A stretch of DNA of 64,000 nt. Source: Larus michahellis (Eukaryota; Chordata; Aves; Charadriiformes; Laridae). The DNA is taken from the NCBI RefSeq assembly GCF_964199755.1, contig NC_133930.1, positions 26,432,071-26,496,070 of the forward strand, in the 5' to 3' direction. The position numbers and the translations under genes are program-made. Positions 35,791 to 47,500 of the stretch are shown here, one piece after another (positions within the stretch are counted from its first letter, which is position 1; every line of letters starts with the position of its first letter). The notes beneath the pieces were generated by a model, which saw only the letters and a list, made by a program, of their open reading frames with translations, was not told the DNA's origin and ran no database searches.

Positions 35791-38599
35791 GCCGGATTAA
35801 AACAAGACACAGATAAAAACCATTTGTGAGGCAGCAGCTGGATGAGAGAAAAATCCCACATTCTGTGGTCACAAATATCTGCAGCAGTTACAAAAAAGTC
35901 CAAATATAACAAAATCTGTGTGTATGCACATTTAAAAATGGTTTGTAACAGGATGCTCTTGACATGGTCTTCAAGCTGCTGTGGATTAGTTACTATGGGC
36001 TGAAAGGCAGGTACACTTCATACAAACAACTGCAGCAGCAAAGGACCTGTTCTTGCTAAAACAGAAACCCCAGTTTCATCTACAGTATGTTTTGTAAAAA
36101 TATTTCATATGTGTACAATAGTTCAGAGCCCCTGTTGGCATAGGTGTTTAGTCCAGTGGCTTTCACAAATACAATGAATGCGCTCCTTGTTTTTACTTGC
36201 CAGCTGGGTTGTTCAGCATTAAAGATACATATTTACCTGCTTTTCTTAGTTTATTGTGAATTTCAGAAATACGTTTGGTAAATTGGTGCTTTGCAAAAGT
36301 CACTGTTAGGATTACAGAAAATACTTTGTTTATATAAAAAGTTATTCCTAATAGCTTTAAGATTATACATATTCACTAGTAATATTTATATATACACACA
36401 GAGTAAACTGCTGAAACTTCTGATTTGGATGTATACAAAACAACTTTATCTAAGTAATCAATACTAAGTATCATAAGTTTGAAAAGACAACGGGATGGTT
36501 GGAGGACTGAGAAGGTAAGACAGTTAAACTTTATGCTGTTTCTTACTGGTTATAGCCTCCAAAATTATAATAGTGCAATGGCAACTCGTGTTCCCCTCCT
36601 GACATGAGGGAAAGCAGTACTGCATTTGCACATAATGCTTGCACACCATTGGTGGAATTCACCTGCCTTGTTTGAACTTAAAACTTTCTAGAGGTCACTA
36701 AGGTAGGGGATGAAAAGCTCCATTTAGCTCAATACAAGTCTTCCTACTTAATAAAGGCGCACAACTGGTTTATGAGGATTAGTCAGACCTTATTTTCAGT
36801 TGCTTTGTTAACAATGCTGTGTATTAATGGCACCACTTTTTCCAATTTCCTAGGCAGCATCAAGGGAGAATGGGATTTGTCACACCAACACTAAACTGAC
36901 ACTAAGCTTCAACCCTTTATATGGAACCGTTTGTTGAAAGAGGAAGCTGCAGTACTGAAAGCAGTCAGTGCTTGACTGCATGAAGCCATGCCCCTCTCAG
37001 AAGACGAATGATGTCTGTCTTCAAAAACTTTATGAAATGCAAACTCAGTTAAATCCTTTCAAGGTTCTTCTTTGGAAGGTAACAATAAACCAGTGATTGA
37101 CTTTTCTTAGAGCTGTTATTTGAATAACTGGGGAGAGGGAAAGCTAAGCTTCCTCCTGAAGTATGTACAAGATGTCTTGCTTTCCATTTAGGTAAAGATT
37201 TGTAGTTTGATTTACTGTGAAGACCACAAAGGTCAACTTTTGTGGAAGGAAAAAAAAAAGGCAAAAACTTTCTGTTAGCATACGGGTTTTTTTTCCCTCC
37301 TAGTTGCTGAAGTGCCTTTTTATGTATATGGTGAACAGAAACTTAGCATGTAGCTGTTTCATACAGAACAATTTTTTTTTTTCACAGCTAGAAATAGGTA
37401 GCCTCTGAAAATGTGAAGTTGTCAATATAAAGGAATGCAACAGCAAATTAATCCAATAATTCATAACTATCACTAAAACAGTAAAAACAAAGTAACTGCT
37501 TACAAATGCAAACAGTGAACTGATTTTAATTAAACAATACTGCTGCAGACATTCAGAATGCTTGTAACTGTCATCTTCAGCTTTATACTGCTGAAGTAAG
37601 ACATGCTTCAGGTTGTTAAACTTAGTGTGCTTAATGATTTAATAACATAGATTGAATAATTTGCTTTCTATTGTATGTGTCTAAAGATGTATTAAGATAA
37701 ATAGCTAGGAACTTGTCCTGGTTTTACTGAACAGTGCTTGACAAGTTGGTGCATGATCCAGTAGGATGGTGAGACTACCAAGCTTCCCTTACTTGGAGAA
37801 GTATCAATGGAATTAAGTTTTTCTTATTTTAGAAGAGCACTCCGATCCAGCATATACGTAAGATAGTATCAAAAAGCACACTACTTAAATGGACAATGAC
37901 TTACTGTGTTTAGGAATATTCAATAAATACCCAGCTTCAGCTTGGCAATCCTTCCCCACCAAAAATTCAACTTTTTTTTTTTCTGATACAACTTCCATTG
38001 CCAGCAATGGATGTATCAGAACAAAAAGTTAATAAATAATACACACAGACAGCAGTTTTCTAAACATACTTTCTCTCTTAAAGGCATGATACAGATTTAC
38101 TAAACAAGTGTCAGGCAAGTTGTTCACAGAAGAAAATTTTGCTACAAGCTGTCTTTGAACATTGTTTTCTTCACCAATGCTGATAGTTTATTTTATAGAG
38201 TACGGTATTTATTTTTGAACAGTACCAATGAATCATTTAGAAACAAGTTTTTTTCCCCCCTTAAGGTAAGCTGAGACATGTGACTAGTACTGAACTGTAT
38301 ACATTTAAAGAGTGGTGTAACTCTTGCTGAGCATTTCATAGCAATCATGAATAAACATACAAGGAAGAAAAAGGCAGTTAGAAGGGGTCCAAGGGGTTTT
38401 CTTTTTCTTTTGTTTCAGCTTGCTTTTAAACCAGTGTTTGAATGTTAAAGGTATCATATTTCAATTTAATGGATGTTTTTGTTTGTTGTTAACAGTTTGA
38501 CTTTCCATGAAGAATGGTGTTAAAAACATAACTGAAACTTCCTGCTGCTGAGGAGAATCACTTTCAAGTACTTAAATTTGAATATCCCTCTAAATTCCA
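35791..38599. other. AT-rich interval between orphan CpG island and AGGF1
   Basis: No long open frame exists on either strand. The right part may be AGGF1 3' untranslated sequence or downstream flank. A long hairpin is at 37969-38030 (separate entry). + strand AATAAA motifs occur at several places, for example 37922 and 38746, and could serve a + transcript from the 35.3 kb island. Confidence 0.5.
37969..38030. repeat. 62-nt inverted repeat (long hairpin)
   Basis: The arms TTCTGATACA...TCCATTGC (37981-38001) and GCAATGGATGTATCAGAA (38004-38021) are exact reverse complements apart from a 3-nt insert (ACT) in the left arm. Only CA separates them. Outer AACTTTTT and AAAAAGTT extend the stem. 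It could fold as RNA on either strand, and it lies about 0.8 kb beyond the AGGF1 stop codon. Confidence 0.85.
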
Positions 38600-38609
38600 T
38601 TTATTTATT
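38600..38609 (-). terminator. Candidate AGGF1 polyadenylation signals
   Basis: Two overlapping AATAAA hexamers occur on the minus strand (TTTATT at 38600-38605 and 38604-38609), about 205 nt after the AGGF1 stop codon. Other AATAAA motifs lie further downstream (for example near 38188 and 38208), so longer 3' ends are possible. Confidence 0.5.
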
Positions 38610-38810
38610 AAAAATGTGTTTTTATAAAAGCATGAAGACTGCAGAAAACCAATTAACATAGTAGAGTTAATCTTGTATAGTTTTTTTTTCTGCGACTGTA
38701 TTTTACCTATCACCAGATCACTTCTGCTTGAGCAAAAGAAAAAAGAATAAAAATAAATTCTCTCCCAACTATTTACACATGGGAGTTACCCTGCTGTGGT
38801 ATCCGATACT

Positions 38811-39011
38811 TCACTGTACAGTCCCTCTAACCCAAGGCGTAGTCTTAGGTGTATTCTGTTGTGATTTAGGTTGTTGGAAGTTTTCAGCAAACCTTTTTCT
38901 TGCTTTATCCCAGTTCTTTTTATTCTTGCTCTGGATGATCTGAACATCTTCAATGGAGGCTGGTCTGCTGGTACCCAAACCTGCATGCGTTTTATGTAAC
39001 TGAGGGTGGAT
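38811..39011 (-). CDS. AGGF1: AGGF1 exon 16 (last coding exon)
   Basis: Acceptor TTTGACAG|ATCC, phase 0, 66 codons plus TGA (38813-38811). It encodes [20 protein letters not shown] and the conserved [16 protein letters not shown] block, ending TPWVRGTVQ. This is the conserved C-terminus after the G-patch. Confidence 0.96.
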   Translation of the reverse strand: MHPQLHKTHAGLGTSRPASIEDVQIIQSKNKKNWDKARKRFAENFQQPKSQQNTPKTTPWVRGTVQ

Positions 39012-42000
39012 CTGTCAAATGCAGTTACAACAATATTTAATGCAAGTGAGGTATTCTAAATACTTTAAATGTTATTTTACAATACTAATTCTACTCCCCG
39101 CTCCCCATGCACTTCTGTTTAAGGCTCTAATATACCTAGGTCATACATGGACATATAACGTACTGTTGATGCATCAAATCACCACCTGTAGAACTATGAT
39201 CTAGAGTGCTGAATGATGTTGCCTGCCACTAAATTATTGAAGTACTCCTCACCAAGTGAATAGCATATGATCCCTGTGCTGGGTAGTTTGACAAGAAAAG
39301 ATATGGTGTGGCTCTGAGCAGCACTAGTGCCAAAAGACGGCACATCTCTGGTGACAAAAATGAGGCTAACAGCTGCCACAGAAGCCCAGAACTCCGTTGC
39401 TACAGTGACTTCAGACAGCTTTTCCTCTCTCATGGCCTGTCACCTAGCTTGTTTTTTGTGCTACACCAGCCTCAGAGAAAGTGAAGGATTCCATCACAAG
39501 CCTGTCTTGAATTCACATCACTTAAAGTAATTTCAGTCTTTCTCCAGACTCTGTGTTTGAATATGAGATTATCGGTTCAATGCCTAGAAGCCATCTCTCC
39601 GCCCTTGCTTAGTCTCGTAACAAACACTGACTTACTTAGGTTGCATTTTCCACTGAACGGACAAATAATTGAAAAATTTCAAAATATTTCATTAATCAAG
39701 TAAAAATTATTTGAGATTAGTTCCACTGAGATGATTATGCCTTCCTAACCAAGACTTCGAAATGCTTCAAGTGAAGAATGGCTTACAACTAGACATTTTT
39801 CACTGTAAATACATTTCTATTTGTATTTGCTCCAAGTTAAAACCAGAGACACCTACCGGATCCTTCATACCACCACCATCTTTGCCCAGGCCTTCCCCTG
39901 TCTTCCATCCCATCTTCTCCATCATTTTACGTCCTTTGTTGCTGTTGCCAATTTCACTTTGAAGAAAGTTTAAGATGACTGATAAGCAGGAGTTAATACC
40001 AAGAGTATGCTCTCAAATCAAATACTGAAGGACAGAAATGCGCATGCATGTGCTGCTCTAGAAACCAGAACTACTATGCTACAGAACTACTTCCATCAAG
40101 AGCTATTCAGAAGACCCGAGTGCTACCTTTTGCAAGTTCTTCCATGAATATCTTCAGTTACCAAAGGTACTCCAAGCCTCTGGTCAATGCTAACTTTCTT
40201 AAAACTTCTGAACTACTTTTTTACTTCAGAAGATAAAGTGTGTGTGGGAACTGACTGCACCAGGGAAAAAAGTAGTATCGCTGCCTCACCACCAAATCAT
40301 CCTAATGCACATACTTTATTGCCTCACATTTCCTTTTACTAACTTAGAAGCACCTACAAGTTCATATTTCTTAAATAAAACACCCCAAAAAGCAAATATA
40401 GAAACAAAGAAATAATTGAACATTACAGTAAGTGTCATTCAAGAGTATGAAAATGCATATCCTATGATAAGCTGGATATTGACAATGAAAGAAGCTGCAG
40501 GTGAAGAACCTGCATGTGTACTATTACTGGGACCGGACAGGAAAAATAGGAATTGAGACACTTGAAAAATAGCTACTGTTGAATGTGTCAGTAGTGCAGC
40601 TGAGGAGTTCCTTGATTTTTTGAGTTTGTAAGAAAGTGATCTAAGCATCCTTACTGCTAAGTTAAATTCTGTATGGAAGGTGAAGAGTTAATAAAAAGAG
40701 CATATAAACTGGGAAGTGAGAATAGCGTACTATTTTCTAGCTCTGAACGTATTATATACAGGTAATTCATAATCTAACAAACTGTATCCTAATAAGTAAT
40801 TGGTACTTAATCATCATTTTAAAAAATTCACTAGAGACACATTAGATTCCCCCCCCCCGCCCAAAAAAAAAAAAAAAAAAGAACCTTACACATGAACAGA
40901 AGCTGGACTGTCATCTCTCTGGAAGGTTCCTTCACTTCCAATGGTCTCTCTGCGTTTGCCTGCTCTATCTTTGTACTTTGGATTCTTCACTGCTTTGTTG
41001 TCTTCATACTCTGTGTTCTTTATAAACAGATGAAATTCCATCAAGACAAAGAAAGTGGGCTTTAAATTCTTTATTTTTAGCAACTTTGCTGCTTCCTTCC
41101 AAAAGTAAGGCAGCTTCAGCCTATTTAATGAATTCTAAATCTTATAATAAAAACCTATAGCTCTCACTTAGTAGTTTCTTACCTTACAGCCATACCTTCT
41201 AAGGTATGTTATTGCCATCATCACATAATAATGTAATATTGCCAAATTCATTAATTTCACAGAGGCTGTATATAAACTAAAAGATTATTTTGAATCTTCT
41301 CTTGGTATGAAGAATCAATCTGTCCATATTTAGCAGAAAATGATACGGATACGCCACTGGCTTTCTGTTTAAACATTTAGGCTGTTCCTCAGCAACTCTT
41401 TTCTTCAGAATAGGTGACAGAACTAAGCATGTGTATAGATTCTGTATCAATATTATTTTGATATCTGAAGAATTTGAAAGAAACGATGGCATTCTGTTTT
41501 CTACACAAATACTTAACTACAAGTGCTGGATGTAACCCCACAGTTAAAGTAATCTCTAAGAATACTTCTATAATATAGTGCTTACACATTCATGTTGGCA
41601 TTCTTCTACGGCAAAGTGGACTTAAAGACTTAAAAAATGTCCCTTTTGCTTCCATCATTTTTTCAGTTGCTCATTATTTTTGTTTTCCAAATAAAAGACA
41701 GCACTGCAACTTAGTGCAAACTTAAATTTGCAGAGACAAAAATACTGGTGTCTTAAGAAATCTTAACCTCAAAAAGATAAGGAATCGTGCACACATTGGA
41801 ATGGATCTTCTTTTCCTAAAATTTTAACAAAACTTCCATGCCCTGTTACCAGCATCTCTCTCTGTAGAGGTTTGTAAATAATTTAGGGTACAAAAAAGAC
41901 AAGCTTGAGCTAAACTACCAGGTTCAAGTTTGAGTGCATTTGAAAACTTGCCTTATTCACTGAAATCTCGCACTTAAAAAAGAATAACAAAGTAGATGTA

Positions 42001-44462
42001 GACTTCAAACACTTAATCAACTTTTACTGTCAACCCACCTGTAAACCATATTTTACCCGGATTTGTTTTAATGCTTTTCTTCTGACTGTCTCTCTTTCTT
42101 CTTTGCTAAGTGCTGGGCAAACTAAAAGGAAGAACATAGGATTGAATTTCTAATTAATAATGTAACAATATTTTGTAACATAAGATAACTCTGAGAATTT
42201 TTGTTCTAACATTATTACACACAGACACACATACCAAGAAGAAAATACATCATCATGTATTATAGAACTATTCCTAGTTGACAAGAAAATTGTAACAAAC
42301 CTGAAGTAGTAATTATGTTTATGAAGTAAAGAGTTATAATAAAAAACATATCCCGTGATAACATGACTAACCAGAAGATTCAGTTTTCCTGTCCAGGCGA
42401 AGATGTGCTCTGACTTGTCCTGGTTCACATCCATCACAAGTATCACTGCCAGGATGTATATGAAAAGAAAGCACAGTTTCACCAATCTTCACTTCATCTC
42501 CATGCTCCAAGATGTAGGGATCACATTTTCTTTTAGGCTACAGCAAAAGAAAGTTTTGGCAGCCATGTTAATCAGTTACTAATGAAGGGCACAAACTCTA
42601 TTTCATGAATACTGCTCATAATTTAGTAATTCAGTTTGGTCTCACAAATGCAGGCAAGTATTTAACTACAGTGGGTATTTCACTCTAGCAACTGCAACCA
42701 TAGTGGATTTTTCCTAATATAAAAAAATCAAACATTTAATATTGTAAGTGGCCGTTAAGAACAGAGGGGAACCAAGGAAGAGACTAATGTATGAAAGAAG
42801 CCATACAATGACATTGTTAGTGATTTGCCATGACATATTTAAAATGACCCCATGACTACAGATTTCTGCAATGTACACAGCATAATAACAACAGGGACTC
42901 ACCTGGAGAATATGATTTCCATTAACAACTGTTCCATTCTGACTGCCTTGATCCACAAGAACATAATTTTGCAAGTCATGGTCAAAATACACTTCTGCAT
43001 GGAACTGACAAATAGAAGCATAAGTGAAATGTTGTTATTAAGCAAATCACCATTTATATGCTATTTTAAAGTAAGATTTCAGAGTAGCTCTGGTACTCTT
43101 AAGTTAATAGAGCATTCCACACCTTATGATTTCATTCATGTGAAGTGCAAAGGGACGGGCCACAAGAGCATGAGCTAAAGTATACTAAAGTATACTATTA
43201 ATAATATGATTATTTTGACCATAAACTGATTTAGTACTGAAAAAGTATATACTTCCAATGTGGCAAAGTATGAGTTACTTAAAGGACTACAAGATACTTT
43301 ATGATAAAGTTCCAACTAGCTGACATCAGTATTTTATATAACCTTAATACTTAACAGAGTAATACGTTTTCCTCAAGTTGAATAACTAAGAAATTCAAGA
43401 TTCAAAGTAAAATTTTTTTATGGTGCATTACCCTGTGGATATGTAAAACTGCACTTTAAAAAAATACTTAACTTTTCTAGACATGAAATCACACTACTGT
43501 TCGTGTTAATTTCCCATTCAGTAAAACACTGTATGTTTTCTTTTTTCTAACTTCAAAAGTGGCTAAACCCACACCTCATTCTAAAAGTTCTTTAAAAAAA
43601 TTAACATAAAATTTTGCAAAATTTAAAGACATAAAATCTACAGCTTCATTCATATGCTGATCTACCTTTCAGTAGACAGAAACAAGAGTTACCTTACTGA
43701 CTCCAACTTCAGGAATCTCAAGTGTGTGTCCAACATCTTTTTCTCTGGAAAGACAAGTTGATATATAAGTCATGACAAAGTAGAAACAGGTCTAATACAT
43801 GGCTTACAAAAGACCTATTTCAGTTGAACCTTAATACCATGTTTCTCTTCTGAGCTAGTAGGGAGCTTTACATATGTAAGACACTGTGTTGCAATATACA
43901 CAATGTAAAGACTTCCTTCACGTCCCTTCTTCCATCTGTAAACTATACACAGTAGGCAAAGAATATGTGATAAAGCTGTATCTTTAAATTCTTATCTATA
44001 ACCATGACATTTCTATCAGAACTTTTATACTCATAAAACCTGTAAATAATAGTTTGAACTGCGCATCCTTCAAACTCCTCAGTGCATCTTGGCACCAGTC
44101 TTCAATTCTGAAGTTGAATTCTTGGTAGCACTAGGTTGGTAATATAAGCAATGAAAGTAATCTGTAAAGGGTTTTTTGGGGGTCAAAAACACTGCAGTAG
44201 GAGCAAGAGATTTGTGTATTAATTTCTTATACTAGGGGGTGAAGAAACAATGCGGTTAGCAAATGATCTATATGCAGATTGCAAGCAGAACTGTCATCTG
44301 TTAACCTTCACATAAATGTACCTAGAAAACTCCAGCTGTAAGAGCAAATCAAAACACATCTATCAGCATTAGAAAAAAGCAGCTGAAAGGGTGAGGTTTT
44401 CCAGTAAGCATGGAAAAAAGCATTAATTCATCATCCACAATGAACAAACCAGATTTTGGTTT

Positions 44463-44500
<38 letters not shown>

Positions 44501-47500
44501 TAGAACTGGAAGAATGGATACAGGCTGGCACAAAACCCAACTTATTTAAAAAACTATGAACCAACTCTACTGGAATTTACACGTGTCAGGGATTCCAGGA
44601 TATGCTTTCCTGTGATCCTGAATTTCGGAGGTGTGTTCCTCCATTTCTGAAAAAGTTACCTTAGTGGCCCAGAAAAAAAGTTTACTTACTTTCTAGAAAA
44701 CAACAATTTTCCAAGAATGGCTTGCATTGGTCTGCTGCCACTAGGATTCAGACGCAAGATCAAATGATCGCTAACAAATATTCATGACAGCTGAGCTACA
44801 CTAACTGTGTAAGCTGTTATTACAGCAAGCATGATGTTACATGACATGACTTAAATTCTTACTGTGGGCTAACCTAACTCAGAGTACCTCACAACTGCTG
44901 CACACTAGGAGAACAAGCATGAAGAATAGGGCCAAGCAATCCTGAGTTGGCTTCCACAGCTTTCAAAGTGAGGTACAGTTTCAGACACATGTAACAAATT
45001 CCATTCAGTTTTACCTCCCAATTGTGGCAGGTTTCACAGCAGTGATTATATAAAGTGATCCAGTCTGCAGAACTGGTGATCTTACTACAATTACTCTGAT
45101 ACAAGGAGGCCAGATCTTTTCTTCATCTGCAATTATAGAAAAAATAAATACTGTTACTACTAAGAAATTACAGTTTTACCCTGATGTACATTCAGCCGTG
45201 ACCTGGCTGACTCCTGTGCAACTTTCATAAAAAGGAATTATACTGTATAAGCACATCTGAGAGAAAACTTTGATGAGACTCCTGTTTCAAAGGCTTTCTG
45301 ACTGCACACTAAAGTATTAAAAATGTTTTCCTAATTCTGGTTATTTACATGTATACAACTGTTTAGTTACAGCAACAAAATATAAATACATTCACAGAAT
45401 TTACTATCATATTATAATTTATGGACCATTACCCATAACAGATTAGAATATAATTTTACTTTAAGAAAAAGCAGCACCTTTTTGCTCACCACATCACAAA
45501 CCTAACTTACTTCTGGCTAATGTGCAAGTAAAGAGAAGGAAACAAATACTGGTAATGTATAACACTTCTCAATTCAAAGTATGTCTATTTGCATGCTTTT
45601 ATTTTTTTTAATTATCCAAACTGTTCTCTTGTAGTTTGTTCTTAATGGGGTCCTGGAAAAATACAGTAATATCACACATAAAAGCCACGGTAATTCACCT
45701 TCATCTTCCAAGTCTTCTGAATCAGTAGTTTCTTCACTTGTTACTTCATCCTCAGTGCTGTAAGCTTCACACTCAGAATCTGTAATTTCACCTTCCTCTG
45801 GATCACTCTCTGTGTCTGCTGTTCTACTGTCATCTGTGTATGCTACTGTATCTGGTGTACTTTTGCATGAATGTGAACTTACGCTGTCTGTAGAAATTGA
45901 TTCTTTGGCTGTTAGATTGTTTTGTGGTTTTGTGTCCATTTTTGTCTTCTTTCTTACATTTAGATACTCTTCTTCTTCAGTAGAACTTACTTGCTCAGTA
46001 GTGAAAGAACAATTCAGGCTGTCAGATGATTTCTGCTCTTCTGTGTCCAAATCCTGGAGGGGAGTTAATGAATGTTAAATTCTTTGCAGATTGAGTTATT
46101 CTGAAGTCTGCTATCAGCCTGAAAGTAAATTCTTCACTAGGAAGAATTATTTTTACAACTATAAAAAAATGGTTAAATTTCCAGAAAGTTTAATGTATGC
46201 AGTCAACAGAACATTTCAGTAGAAATGTTCCCACATCCTATTAGACGTGACTGAGACCATCTTCTCTTTGAAAAAAAAGTGTGACTGCACTCCTCTTCTA
46301 AACTTCACTTATTCCTTCCTCTTTTCTCACACAAAACCTAAGATCCTTGTCCTCACTTTCAAACTTGTACAACAGCATCTTGAATATTTTCCAGTTTTGC
46401 TTTTATGACACCTGCTTCTGTCCCTCTCTTAAGCAATTCTTGCAACTTGTTTAAAAGTTCTTTCGTTTATCTTCATCATATCTTCCTCCTGTTTTTTGTC
46501 TTCTCATTTTTTTCCACAATGGTCCAGAATATCAGGAATGCCCACCCATGCTTGCCTAATGACCTGCCCTTCATACTTTCAAAATTACAACTTTAACAAA
46601 GCCTTTTGTGAAGATTCTGTAGAGAACTTAAGTTTAATTTATGCTATATGGAACAGTTCTACTGAGAATCCATTTTGTACTAAAACAGATTTCTCCACTG
46701 AACACCAGATAGATGATTGCAGGTTCTTCCATTGCCACTTGAATTCATCAGCAGAAAAAAGAAATTTTTTAAACTGAGAAATCCAAAGTTTCAGATTATT
46801 TTTCCCAGAGTACCACGAAAATACTCAATCTAGTAACCCTGATGACCATCTTAAAAAACAACGAACGAATGGCTTTAAAAGATAAATTAACCCCCCTTAT
46901 TGTAAGTTATTTGCCATCTTGCATTCATAATGAATGCATTCAATTGCCCTGAATTATGCAAAATATTGCAACACAGCAGTTAAAATAAAAAACATCCTTG
47001 ACTTTTTTCAGAAAGTTTTCATATAGAGCATTTTACATTTCAAGATACATTAATTACTGTGAATGTTAACATCATGGAAATTAAAGCACCTTCACTTTTC
47101 AAAATCGTAAAAACTCATCAGTGGCACAGCTGTAAGACAAATACAAGAATTCCTCTCAGTCCAGCAGTCAAGCTGTTGGACAGAACTTCAGTGTGCTTTT
47201 CAAACACTTTCAATAAGACATCAGATTCTCAGGAATATTCAGTAAATTTTAAAAGACCTCATGCTTTAACTGATGGACTGTCAGCGTGTTTGGCGTTTCT
47301 CTATAATGCAGTAGCCCTCCTGAATCCTTTAAGTTTTAGAACTAGGAAAGAAAGGATTGCAAAGTCACTCCATAATGTTGTTTATTTTAAATAAGAGATG
47401 TACCAACGCTGCCAAAAGTAAGACTACACAGTTCATACATGTCAGACACATTAATTCCTTTAGAAACCTTTTTGGTAAATCTGATTATTACTTTTATGAA

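Noticed and set aside
7301..38599. SNORA47-type H/ACA RNA, expected near this locus in mammals
   Set aside because: I could not identify a matching box H/ACA structure by eye; a covariance-model search would be decisive.
40883..40892. Alternative exon 14 donor at GTGTAA, two bases before the chosen GTAAGG
   Set aside because: It would leave exon 14 in a phase that breaks the G-patch frame of exon 15.
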